From NCBI RefSeq assembly GCF_037546185.1, contig NZ_JAWMWH010000003.1:348260-412259 (forward strand): 64,000 nucleotides of DNA. The letters run 5' to 3'. Positions 48,611 to 56,726 of the stretch are shown in pieces (the first letter of the stretch is position 1; each line of letters begins with the position of its first letter). The position numbers and the translations under genes are program-made. Below the pieces are notes generated by a model. That model saw nothing but the letters and a program-made list of their open reading frames with translations, did not search any database and was not told where the DNA came from. Origin of the DNA: Nicoliella lavandulae (lineage in GTDB: Bacteria > Bacillota > Bacilli > Lactobacillales > Lactobacillaceae).

Positions 48611-48690
48611 TGTAAAACCAATGTATTTTTTGTGTAAAAGAATTTGCCTAAATTAGCTGATTTAGGCTACGTATGTAAAGTTTATGTAAA
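48611..48690 (-). promoter_or_regulatory. Pho-box-like TTTACA repeats upstream of ugp operon
   Basis: On the minus strand TTTACA, AATACA and TTTACA lie exactly 11 bases apart (48638, 48622-48627 and 48611-48616), and a further TTTACA pair with the same 11-base period is at 48674-48690. Tandem TT(A/T)ACA hexamers with 5-base spacers are the binding pattern of PhoP in Firmicutes. An 8-bp inverted repeat (GCCTAAAT/ATTTAGGC) lies between the two groups. Phosphate starvation control of ugp is thus likely. Confidence 0.75.
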
Positions 48691-48745
48691 TAGGTTTTAC
48701 AAGATTGAGGAGGCGCAATCCTTGTTATTAAAGCAAACTAAAAGG

Positions 48746-48775
48746 GCTCATTCTTTACGATCGAATGAGTCCTCA
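48746..48775 (-). terminator. Terminator after thiW
   Basis: Stem GGACTCATTC / GAATGAGCCC (one mismatch) with TTTTAGTTT following on the minus strand. Confidence 0.75.
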
Positions 48776-48784
48776 TTAATGAAT

Positions 48785-49297
48785 TTAATTTTTAAAAAAT
48801 AAAGCTTGGATTCTCTGGAATTGAGATGTTTTCACTAATTTTACTAAAATTAGATAAGCAATGATCGATCCTGAAATTGCCCCACCAAAGAACCGCGGCG
48901 TAAACACGAACCAAAATAAATTCGTTGTCGTTCCGGTATACCAGACCATTACGGGATAAGAAGCCAGTGACCCGATCAACCCAGTTCCAATCACTTCCCC
49001 TAAAATAGCCAGCCAAGGACTTCGTTTATAGCGATATAATAACCCCGCCAATAACGCCCCAAATACCGCACCGGTAAATGCTAATGGTGGAATCCCTAAA
49101 AATAGCATCCGCATCAATGCACAAACAACCGCCATTACAGTTGCATACACTGGTCCCATTAAGACCGCTGCTGTAACGTTTAGCACACTAGACATCGGTG
49201 CCATCCCTTCAATTCTAAAAATTGGTGATAAGAAAAAATCTAGTGCAATCATAATTGCTAAAATCGTTATCTTTTGAATCCGATTTTGTTGTCCCAT
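48785..49297 (-). CDS. thiW: ECF transporter S component, thiamine precursor (ThiW)
   Basis: A 170-residue S component with about five to six helices. The stretch IEGMAPMSSVLNVTAAVLMGP and ALMRMLFLGIPPLAF are characteristic of ThiW, thought to import a thiazole precursor of thiamine with the shared ECF energising module (not in this window). It stands alone behind a TPP riboswitch, which supports the assignment. Confidence 0.9.
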   Translation of the reverse strand: MGQQNRIQKITILAIMIALDFFLSPIFRIEGMAPMSSVLNVTAAVLMGPVYATVMAVVCALMRMLFLGIPPLAFTGAVFGALLAGLLYRYKRSPWLAILGEVIGTGLIGSLASYPVMVWYTGTTTNLFWFVFTPRFFGGAISGSIIAYLILVKLVKTSQFQRIQALFFKN

Positions 49298-49351
49298 TAA
49301 TCAATCCTCCTAAAGAAATAACATTAATGGGACCTCATCGCTAAATAAAAT

Positions 49352-49382
49352 AAAAATCCCTATCAAAAAGGATAGGGATTTA
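49352..49382 (-). terminator. Riboswitch-controlled terminator ahead of thiW
   Basis: Stem AAATCCCTATC / GATAGGGATTT with a T-rich loop and TTATTTT after, on the minus strand between the aptamer and thiW. Confidence 0.85.
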
Positions 49383-49396
49383 CACACTTTAATAAT

Positions 49397-49468
49397 TAAT
49401 TCCCTAGCGCCAGCATTACCTGGATCAGGTTCGTGGGTATTATCTCAGCCATTATCGGCACCCCATTA
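49397..49468 (-). promoter_or_regulatory. TPP riboswitch controlling thiW
   Basis: Minus-strand THI blocks in order: GGGGTGCC, GGCTGAGA, ACCC, GAACCTGATC and GGCGCTAGGGA. It is the third TPP aptamer here. The 3' block is GCTAGGGA rather than GTAGGGAA but the cores are intact. Confidence 0.93.
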
Positions 49469-49519
49469 ATGTTTTATTTACATATTAACTATACTATAAG
49501 TTAAATTATTCGTCAAAGC

Positions 49520-50149
49520 CTATTTCATGACATGGTATTCAATTTGACGTAAGACTTCGACTAAATCAGCCGGATTATTAACATAGTCATAACGATTTCC
49601 ATTAATTTTCATCTTTGGGCTTTCACGATAGTTGTCATACCATTTTTCGTATGCTTTTTGTAGCTGTTTATAATAATTCAACAATTTATCATCATTTTGA
49701 ATTTGCTCAAACTTTCGACCCCGACTCTTAATATGTTCTAGTTGATGTTCTAAATCAATGTCAATAAATACCATTAAATCCGGTTTCTTCTTGCGAGTGG
49801 ATTTAGGTAATTCTTGCATCATATTTTTCAACAGACTATTATAGACCGCTTTTTCCTGATCATTGATATTACCTAATCGATAGTTTAAGTTAGTAAATAC
49901 TGAATCTTCATAAATCGATCGATCCAACACATTGTTAGGATGCGATTGGGCTGCTTTAATCATATCAAAACGCTTATTTAAAAAATAAATTTGTAACAAA
50001 AATCCATACTTCTTAGAATCAGCATAGAATTTAGGTAGGATGGGATTATCCGCCACTGGTTCTAAGAATGATTCAGTTCCTAAGTGTTCTGCAAGCTTTT
50101 GTGCCAGGGATGTTTTGCCTGCTCCAATTGTACCGGCCATTGTAATCAT
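49520..50149 (-). CDS. Deoxynucleoside kinase
   Basis: A 209-residue dNK/dGK-dAK-type kinase that salvages deoxynucleosides. P-loop GTIGAGKT at residues 6-13, FLEPVADNP as substrate loop, LDRSIYED (about 75-82) for the DRS motif and the Arg-rich lid RGRKFEQ. Lactobacilli use such enzymes for dAdo, dGuo and dCyd salvage. ATG 50149 lies after a GGGGGG site. The upstream gene 50200-50526 may share its transcript. Confidence 0.88.
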   Translation of the reverse strand: MITMAGTIGAGKTSLAQKLAEHLGTESFLEPVADNPILPKFYADSKKYGFLLQIYFLNKRFDMIKAAQSHPNNVLDRSIYEDSVFTNLNYRLGNINDQEKAVYNSLLKNMMQELPKSTRKKKPDLMVFIDIDLEHQLEHIKSRGRKFEQIQNDDKLLNYYKQLQKAYEKWYDNYRESPKMKINGNRYDYVNNPADLVEVLRQIEYHVMK

Positions 50150-50199
50150 ATCGTTGCCCCCCTCATAAAATCACTAGTTATAATCATTTATTTTCATTA

Positions 50200-50526
50200 C
50201 TAAAAGCAACGATTTAGCATCCGTTTGTCATGATCGTTGAAATTACGTAATTCTGCGGGTAAGTGAAAATCATGGTAAAGATTACGTACCACTTTAATTA
50301 ATGAGGCTAGTTCATAATCATCTAATTCATGTAATGGCACTAATCGCGTTAACGTTCGATAGCGACTAATTTCAATGTAGAAATTGTAACAGTGGTCATA
50401 CACATCATTGACAATAATTAATCGATACCTAGTATTGGGTAATCTTTTAAACCATGGTTGAATCCGTTGATAAATCAATTCGGCATGGCGACTAGCCTCT
50501 TTATCGCCCATTGTTTCCAAAGTCAT
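50200..50526 (-). CDS. Hypothetical protein, 108 aa
   Basis: Not recognised. A soluble protein with a Tyr/Arg-rich middle (NTRYRLIIVNDVYDHCYNFYIEI is strand-like, shown here only in part by position 31-53) and a helical end with DHDKRMLNRCF. ATG 50526 is preceded by AAAAGGATAG. It lies 50 bases before the deoxynucleoside kinase gene on the same strand, so the two may be co-transcribed. Confidence 0.6.
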   Translation of the reverse strand: MTLETMGDKEASRHAELIYQRIQPWFKRLPNTRYRLIIVNDVYDHCYNFYIEISRYRTLTRLVPLHELDDYELASLIKVVRNLYHDFHLPAELRNFNDHDKRMLNRCF

Positions 50527-50574
50527 TCACTATCCTTTTAATCTAATTATATTAACCAAAACTTATGTGTCAAC

Positions 50575-50613
50575 AAAAAATAGCCCGTGATATTAAACCA
50601 CAAGCTATTTTTA
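50575..50613 (-). terminator. Terminator of the met operon
   Basis: Stem AAAAATAGC-GTG / CAC-GCTATTTTT with TTTTG on the minus strand, directly after the M20 peptidase stop. Confidence 0.75.
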
Positions 50614-50615
50614 AA

Positions 50616-51866
50616 TTATTGTAAGTATTCCTTTGCAATATCTTGATATAAACGAATAAATCGGTAATATGAATCCAAGTCAACAAATTCATTAGCCTGA
50701 TGAGCAGTATTATTGCCCGGCCCCAGCACAATTAAGTCTAAATTAGGATTTCGATGTTGATACTGAGAGCCATCAGTGCCCATTGATATTTGAATCAACG
50801 GGAGTGCCAATGGCTCATCTAAATCAGCTGAAGCCTTTGATCGGGCAATTTTAATCACTTTAGATGTCGCATCACTTTTAACGGGATTCCCACTAAAGGT
50901 GACTGTTAGCTTTAGGTTAAATCCCTTCCGTTGATTAAACTGATCCACTAAATCTTGCAAAGCTTCTTTAATGGTATCATTCGATAATTGTGGAATGGTT
51001 CTTACCATTACCTTTTGATATGCATAATCTGGAATACTATTTACCTGTTGGCCACCTCTAAAAATATCAGGGGTGTAAATCGTGCCACCCAATTCGGGAT
51101 CTTTTTCAATGAAGTTAGCAAATAGATTTTTCTCAGCCATGCGATACTCAAATAAGTTATCAATCGCACTAATGCCTAAATTGGGTGTGGAACTATGAGC
51201 AGCTTTACCAAAACTTTCAACCGTATAGATAAAGGCTCCTTTATGCGCGTTCACAATGAAATGTTGGTTATGATAGCGACTATCAACTGATGCTAATTGC
51301 TCTGAAACTTCAGCACTCGTGTAATTACCACCACTATTAAAATAGCGCTTTGTGTCTGCAATTGGCACTCCAGTTGGTTCACCCAAAATAACTGCATCTA
51401 AATCATCAACATAGCCCTTTTGACTCAGATAGTTAGCACCACCCTGCGTTAATTCCTCAGAAATAGTAGCTAAGAAGCGTAGCGTGCCATGAATAGGCGT
51501 TTTAGAATCTGCTAACTCAATTAATGCAATTACCTGAGCAGCTAATCCACTCTTCATATCAGTCGCACCACGACCATACACATTATTATCTTTAACAGTA
51601 GCTTCAAATGGTGGCGTTTGCCAATCTGCATCGTTACCTTGGTGAACGGTATCTTCATGGCCACTAAAGGCTAACTTGGGCCCGTTGCCATCCCCAATTT
51701 CTGCTACTAAGTTGCTGCGTCCAGGGAATTGTTCAATCACCTGGCTTTTAATGCCGTGGTCCTTTAGCAATTGTTGAAGATAAAGCGCTACTTCAGCTTC
51801 ATTATCAGCAACTGTCTTGATATTAATTAAATGCTTCAAGATATCTAATTGAGTCGCTTGGTCCAT
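50616..51866 (-). CDS. M20-family peptidase/deacylase (ArgE/DapE-like) in met operon
   Basis: A 416-residue dinuclear metallohydrolase. Ligands are His70 and Asp103 (SGHED, GATDMKSG), with catalytic Glu in ISEELTQGG (about 137) and a C-terminal His in NTAHQANEF. The dimer lid is between about 180 and 300. It is the fourth gene behind the Met T-box, twelve bases after metP. Context suggests release of methionine from an N-acyl or peptide form taken up by MetNPQ; this is inference. Confidence 0.82.
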   Translation of the reverse strand: MDQATQLDILKHLINIKTVADNEAEVALYLQQLLKDHGIKSQVIEQFPGRSNLVAEIGDGNGPKLAFSGHEDTVHQGNDADWQTPPFEATVKDNNVYGRGATDMKSGLAAQVIALIELADSKTPIHGTLRFLATISEELTQGGANYLSQKGYVDDLDAVILGEPTGVPIADTKRYFNSGGNYTSAEVSEQLASVDSRYHNQHFIVNAHKGAFIYTVESFGKAAHSSTPNLGISAIDNLFEYRMAEKNLFANFIEKDPELGGTIYTPDIFRGGQQVNSIPDYAYQKVMVRTIPQLSNDTIKEALQDLVDQFNQRKGFNLKLTVTFSGNPVKSDATSKVIKIARSKASADLDEPLALPLIQISMGTDGSQYQHRNPNLDLIVLGPGNNTAHQANEFVDLDSYYRFIRLYQDIAKEYLQ

Positions 51867-51878
51867 ATAAATCGCCTC

Positions 51879-52568
51879 TTAATGTATATTTTCGTGATCC
51901 GTCTTTTTAGCCCAGATATCACCAATAATTTGAATGATAAAGACTAAAATTAAGATAATAATCATTGACATGATGGTCACATCATTTTCAAATCGTTGAT
52001 ATCCAGTCATGATAGCTAGGTTCCCTAGACCACCACCACCAACGGTTCCAGCCATAGCTGTTAATCCAATTAAACTAATTAAAGTTACAACTGAAGAACG
52101 AATAATCGCTGGTAGCCCTTCCTTTAGATATACTCTAAAGATAATGGCTAAATTACTAGAACCCATTGCTTGAGCGGCTTCAACGATTCCTTCATCAACA
52201 TCTAGCAACGCGTTTTGAACTTGACGAGCATAAAATGGAGTCGTAGAAACAATCAAGGGGACGATTGCTGCAATCGTTCCAATACTAGTTCCAACAATCA
52301 ATCTAGTGAATGGTGCAATCACTGCTAACAAAATGATAAATGGAATCGACCGAAATAAATTAACGATTTTGTCCAAAACAGTGTAAAAACTAGCTTGATG
52401 AGCAATTCCATTTGGGCCAGTAATCACTAGTAAGACCCCAATTAAAATTCCAAACACTCCCGCAACAATTGCAGTAATAGCAGTCATATAGATTGTTTCC
52501 CAAGTTGCTTGAACGAAACTAGGGATTGAAGTCACCACATTTGGAAAATACTGACTAAATAATCCCAT
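51879..52568 (-). CDS. metP: Methionine ABC transporter permease
   Basis: A 229-residue permease with five helices, typical of MetI/MetP. The ATPase docking loop DEGIVEAAQAMGSSNLAIIFRVYL is at about 124-147. It abuts metN without a gap, so translation is coupled. Imports methionine (and possibly D-Met or Met peptides) with MetN and MetQ. Confidence 0.9.
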   Translation of the reverse strand: MGLFSQYFPNVVTSIPSFVQATWETIYMTAITAIVAGVFGILIGVLLVITGPNGIAHQASFYTVLDKIVNLFRSIPFIILLAVIAPFTRLIVGTSIGTIAAIVPLIVSTTPFYARQVQNALLDVDEGIVEAAQAMGSSNLAIIFRVYLKEGLPAIIRSSVVTLISLIGLTAMAGTVGGGGLGNLAIMTGYQRFENDVTIMSMIIILILVFIIQIIGDIWAKKTDHENIH

Positions 52569-53651
52569 TTAGTCCGCCTCCTTTTCTTCTAGTTCTTCTT
52601 GTGCACGAACCTTTGCTAGGTCAATATCACGAACGTTGATATCTTCCTTTGCTAGATATTGCTTAGCGCGCTCAATGTTATCATCATCACCACTTAACGT
52701 GACAATTAAGTGCCCTAATGGAACGCCTTGAATGAATTCAACATTTCCAAAAATAATGTTAGCGGTAATGCTAAACTTTTCAAATAACTCTACAATCACG
52801 GGGTTATTAGTAGTACTACCAGTGTATTGTAATTCAACTAATTTCCGTTGATCTTGATTCACAAAATCAGGTTGATGACTCAATGTTTGTAGCGCTGGCT
52901 TAATTTGATTAGTCGTTTCAATAAAGTCACGGGTCAACTCATTTTTGGGATGGCTAAAGATTGATAGTAAACTACCAGATTCTACCACTTTTCCAGTGTC
53001 CATCACGGCCACCTTATTACAGATGGACTTAACAGCATCCATTTCATGGGTAATTAAAATCACGGTTAATCCTAAGTCGTGGTTTAATTGCTTTAACAAC
53101 CGTAAAATGGATTGGGTCGTTTTAGGATCTAATGCACTAGTTGCTTCATCACTAATCAAAATTTCTGGATCGGATGCTAAGGCCCGTGCAATAGCAACCC
53201 GTTGTTTTTGCCCTCCTGATAACTGGGCTGGATAGTAGTCCTTCTTATCAATTAGTCCAACTAGCTTTAATAACTTATCAACTTTTTCAGCTCGTTGGGC
53301 CTTACTAACACCAGTCCCTAGTAATGGGTATTCAACGTTATTGGCAATTGTTCTTGAATTCATTAAATTGAAATGTTGAAAGATAATCCCAATTTTGCGT
53401 CTGATCTTTCTTAAGTCCACATTATTTAACTTTTCGATATTTTCGCCATTAACAATCACTTCACCGTGAGTAGGCTCTTGGAGCCGGTTAATTACTCGTA
53501 CCAACGTACTCTTTCCAGCACCAGAATAACCAACAATTCCAAATACATCGCCTTTTTCAATTGATAACGAAACATTTGAAACAGCCTTAGCGGGTTTTTG
53601 ATGCTTTTGGTTAAAAATAACATCAATGTTCTTTAATTCCACTTGAGCCAT
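52569..53651 (-). CDS. metN: Methionine ABC transporter ATPase
   Basis: A 360-residue ATPase. Walker A is GYSGAGKST (41-49), with FQHFNLM Q-loop, LSGGQKQR signature, Walker B ILISDEATSALD and H-loop LITHEMD. The C-terminal NIL domain (about 265-345) is the methionine-sensing domain that inhibits transport. Three tandem ATG codons follow GGAGGA; the third (53651, MAQVEL) has the best spacing of seven bases. Confidence 0.92.
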   Translation of the reverse strand: MAQVELKNIDVIFNQKHQKPAKAVSNVSLSIEKGDVFGIVGYSGAGKSTLVRVINRLQEPTHGEVIVNGENIEKLNNVDLRKIRRKIGIIFQHFNLMNSRTIANNVEYPLLGTGVSKAQRAEKVDKLLKLVGLIDKKDYYPAQLSGGQKQRVAIARALASDPEILISDEATSALDPKTTQSILRLLKQLNHDLGLTVILITHEMDAVKSICNKVAVMDTGKVVESGSLLSIFSHPKNELTRDFIETTNQIKPALQTLSHQPDFVNQDQRKLVELQYTGSTTNNPVIVELFEKFSITANIIFGNVEFIQGVPLGHLIVTLSGDDDNIERAKQYLAKEDINVRDIDLAKVRAQEELEEKEAD

Positions 53652-53670
53652 CATCATTCCTCCTCAATAA

Positions 53671-54489
53671 TTATTTCAACTTAATGTTCCAAGCTGGAAT
53701 AAATGCACCATCATAAGTCTTTTCGATGTTCTTCTTTGTTGCTTCAGTTTGGTATGCTTCAACAACCTTCTTTAAATCCTTATCATTCTTTTGTGATTTG
53801 TTTGTAGCAATAATGTTAATGTATGGTTTTGATTCATTGTTAACTTCTTCTTTGATCAAAGCCTTCTTTGGATTTAATTTGGCATCCAAAGCATAGTTAG
53901 TATTAACAACAGCAGCAGTCACATCATCCAATGAACGAGCAGTTTGTGCAGCATCTAATGGTGTGAATTTAAGATTTAGTTTGTTGTCATAAACATCCTT
54001 AGGAGTTGGGAATCCTGATAGGTTCTTAACTTTAAGTAACCCGTATTCTTGAAGGAGTTGTAATGCCCGACCTTCATTAGTAGGATCATTTGGAATGGCA
54101 ATTGTAGAACCCTTCTTAAGATCTTTGATGTTACTAATCTTCTTAGAATAAAGACCAATTGGCGTTAGAATCGTGTTACCAATTGAAACGATGTCTGACT
54201 TATGTGCTTTGTTCCAGTTATCCAAGAATGCTTGGTGTTGGAATGCGTTTGCATCAATTTCATGGTTTTGTAATGCCCCATTTGGTTGAGAATAATCACT
54301 GAATGAAACTAATTGAAGGTTAATCCCTTCTTTTTTCAATGTTTTCTTAACTGGGTTCCAAATTCGATCATCGTTACCCATAATTCCTAACTTAACTGTT
54401 TTTTGTGACTTTCCACAACCAGCTAACAATGTAAGTGGTAAGACCACTAATACACTTAACAACACAAATAATTTACTAAATTTCTTCAT
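53671..54489 (-). CDS. metQ: Methionine-binding lipoprotein
   Basis: A 272-residue lipoprotein with lipobox LLAGC (Cys25) and the NlpA/MetQ domain: VKLGIMGNDDRIW, ANAFQHQAFLDNW and IPNDPTNEGRALQLL are typical methionine-binding segments. It is held at the outside of the membrane and passes methionine to MetP. First gene of the operon, behind a Met T-box. Confidence 0.93.
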   Translation of the reverse strand: MKKFSKLFVLLSVLVVLPLTLLAGCGKSQKTVKLGIMGNDDRIWNPVKKTLKKEGINLQLVSFSDYSQPNGALQNHEIDANAFQHQAFLDNWNKAHKSDIVSIGNTILTPIGLYSKKISNIKDLKKGSTIAIPNDPTNEGRALQLLQEYGLLKVKNLSGFPTPKDVYDNKLNLKFTPLDAAQTARSLDDVTAAVVNTNYALDAKLNPKKALIKEEVNNESKPYINIIATNKSQKNDKDLKKVVEAYQTEATKKNIEKTYDGAFIPAWNIKLK

Positions 54490-54529
54490 AAATAATCGCC
54501 CCTCAGCATTTATATTTTAAGATAAAGAA

Positions 54530-54800
54530 AACAAAAAACTCCGCTCCTAGATTAAATCTAGAAACGGAGTCTACCGTGGTACCATTCTAATTTGATGGCA
54601 AATTACTTCACCATCCTCATCAACGTCTAAATAACGCGTGCAATTAATAATGGTTGCCACCCCATCGCTATTTGAATATCAATAGCGCCAAATCACAGGC
54701 CATCTTCGTTATCTCGAATCGATCTACTCACAACCACCGTAGATTTTCTGAACCATCGAAAATAATTACTCTCCTGATCACTTTGTTTATGTAATTCTTT
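54530..54800 (-). promoter_or_regulatory. T-box leader of metQNP operon, specifier ATG (Met)
   Basis: On the minus strand Stem I starts GGAGAGTAA and the specifier loop GAAGATGGCC puts ATG at 54703-54701. The T-box core AATGGTACCACGG (about 54572-54584) is followed by the terminator ACTCCG..CTAGATT / AATCTAG..CGGAGT with T6 (about 54536-54571). Uncharged tRNA-Met should allow readthrough into metQ. This leader fixes the specifier register used for the two other T-boxes in the window. Confidence 0.92.
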
Positions 54801-54904
54801 ATCTCATTGATTACTTATTATTCTAACCACATTTATTCAAAAGTCAACCCTTTTTCTAATTATTTTTTAATTTTGATAAAGAATTGGTTAAAAAAGCGTT
54901 AACA

Positions 54905-54938
54905 AAAAGGGAACCGTTATACAACGGTCCCCAGGGGA
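54905..54938 (-). terminator. Terminator after the PmrA-like gene
   Basis: Stem GGGA-CCGTT / AACGG-TTCCC with loop GTAT and TTTTTG on the minus strand. Confidence 0.7.
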
Positions 54939-55013
54939 TTAAATTAAATCAGTCTTAATTGTACTAAATGAATGTAAATTTAACGTAAAGATAACGTAAA
55001 TAAATGACATCCT

Positions 55014-56216
55014 TTAGTTATTTCGAGAATGATTACTCAAAAAGTGGGTCACCACTAAAAAGTTGACTCCCGCAATAATCGCAGTTGTGACGAACACACC
55101 GCGATAACCGCTAAATAAGACTACGGATGATCCAATCAATGGTCCACTAACGTTACCAGCTGCTTGGAAGCTTTGATTCCAACTAAACATTTGGCTGATT
55201 CGGTCACTAGGGCTGTTTTTAGCGATCAGGGCTTGAACCATCGGTAATAATGCGGCATCTGAAACCCCCACTAACAATCTACAAATCCCTAATTCCCAAA
55301 CGTTTTGAGCCAGTGCCGTAACTAAAAACACGATTACTGCAAACACTAATCCAAACTTCAAAACTCGTTGGGCCCCAATTCGATCCCCAAGTCTACCAAA
55401 TATGGGAGCAATTAGCACCATTGAGATTCCATTTATGGCTTGTACTACCCCCGCAATCAGTGCAACTGAACTAGTATGGGGTGATAACTGTTTCACATAT
55501 AAACTTAAAACGGGTGAAATCGAATTATTAGTGGCTTGAACAAATAACGTTGTTAAAAACATCCCTAAAATCACTTTTCCCATTGGAATTCCTTGAATAA
55601 AATGGGGTTGTTTTACTCCTGGCCGTTTTACAACTGGTTTAAAGTTTTCATGAACCAAAAATAAACTTAATAGAAATGCCAACAACATTGCGGTTCCAGT
55701 TACTAAGAACGTAAATCGATACCCAAAAGTAGTTGCAATTAAACCACCAATCATGGGGCCAATTAGCGTACCAGCTACATTACCTGTCGATATTTTACCA
55801 GATGCCTGCCCCATATGTTCTGATGGTGTTTCAGCTGCCACCAATGCAATCGCATTACTAATAAATCCAGAAAATACCCCTTGTAATAATCGTAACCCGA
55901 TTAATTCGTACGCATTGGTGACTAAACTCATTGAACCAATGACAATTGCCATACCCAATGAAGCTCTTAATAACATTGGTTTTCGTCCATAACGATCAGC
56001 CAAAATACCCCAAAGTGGTGATACCACCATTTTAATCAAAAATGGGGCTGCAAAAGCAGCTCCACTCAGTAATGATACCTGTTCATTACTATAATCACCT
56101 AATTGACCAATAAACAATGCAATAAAGGGACTGATACAACTAAATCCAATCCCGGCAATAAAATTACCGAACCAAAGCACGTTTAAATTACGTCGCCAAT
56201 CAACGACTTGTGCCAT
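55014..56216 (-). CDS. DHA1-family (12-TM) MFS exporter, PmrA-like
   Basis: A 400-residue exporter with about 12 helices. The start VDWRRNLNVLWFGNFIAGIGFS and motif A LADRYGRKP (about 72-80), with GTLIGPMIGGLI as motif C, closely resemble PmrA of streptococci, a fluoroquinolone and dye pump. Motif A is repeated in the second half as GRLGDRIGAQR. The substrate is not provable from sequence. Monocistronic. Confidence 0.85.
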   Translation of the reverse strand: MAQVVDWRRNLNVLWFGNFIAGIGFSCISPFIALFIGQLGDYSNEQVSLLSGAAFAAPFLIKMVVSPLWGILADRYGRKPMLLRASLGMAIVIGSMSLVTNAYELIGLRLLQGVFSGFISNAIALVAAETPSEHMGQASGKISTGNVAGTLIGPMIGGLIATTFGYRFTFLVTGTAMLLAFLLSLFLVHENFKPVVKRPGVKQPHFIQGIPMGKVILGMFLTTLFVQATNNSISPVLSLYVKQLSPHTSSVALIAGVVQAINGISMVLIAPIFGRLGDRIGAQRVLKFGLVFAVIVFLVTALAQNVWELGICRLLVGVSDAALLPMVQALIAKNSPSDRISQMFSWNQSFQAAGNVSGPLIGSSVVLFSGYRGVFVTTAIIAGVNFLVVTHFLSNHSRNN

Positions 56217-56325
56217 TTCTCAATTCCAGCTTTCTAAATTTAAATAACTTTCAAAAATCAACGATAAAAGTTATTATAACATACTAAAAAATGCCCAATC
56301 ATATTTGATTGAACATTTAATAGTA

Positions 56326-56622
56326 CTAATTGATTAAATTAATATTAGCAGTTGATAAATCTTCACGATCAGTTGGATCAGTATTAGCAAACATCACTAC
56401 TAATTGAACAATTGCCATGTACTCACTAATGTCATTGCTTAATTTATCAATAATTGTAAATTTATTCTTTTTATTCATATTAATGGTTAAAAGAGTGTGT
56501 GAATTTTGGTTAATAATGCCAGTATTCGTAGAAATGATCAAAAAGTTGTTTTTAGTTCTTTTGAACTTAACCGAGCTTTCAATCATCTTAACAATATGCG
56601 ATTTAAAGTCTTTTAATTTCAT
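56326..56622 (-). CDS. Hypothetical protein, 98 aa
   Basis: Not recognised. A small mixed alpha/beta protein: MKLKDFKSHIVKMI helix, strands with NNFLIISTNTG and HTLLTINMNKKNKFTII, then a long helix SEYMAIVQLVVMF and an acidic end. ATG 56622 is preferred to the GTG just before it; the AAAGG site is rather distant. Single gene. Confidence 0.55.
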   Translation of the reverse strand: MKLKDFKSHIVKMIESSVKFKRTKNNFLIISTNTGIINQNSHTLLTINMNKKNKFTIIDKLSNDISEYMAIVQLVVMFANTDPTDREDLSTANINLIN

Positions 56623-56726
56623 CACAATGCCAGCCTTTCTAGAAACAGTCTAAGAGTGTAACACTTATTTCATATATTTATTATATATCCTTTTGATTGA
56701 AAATCAATATCAATTTAATCTTTTTT

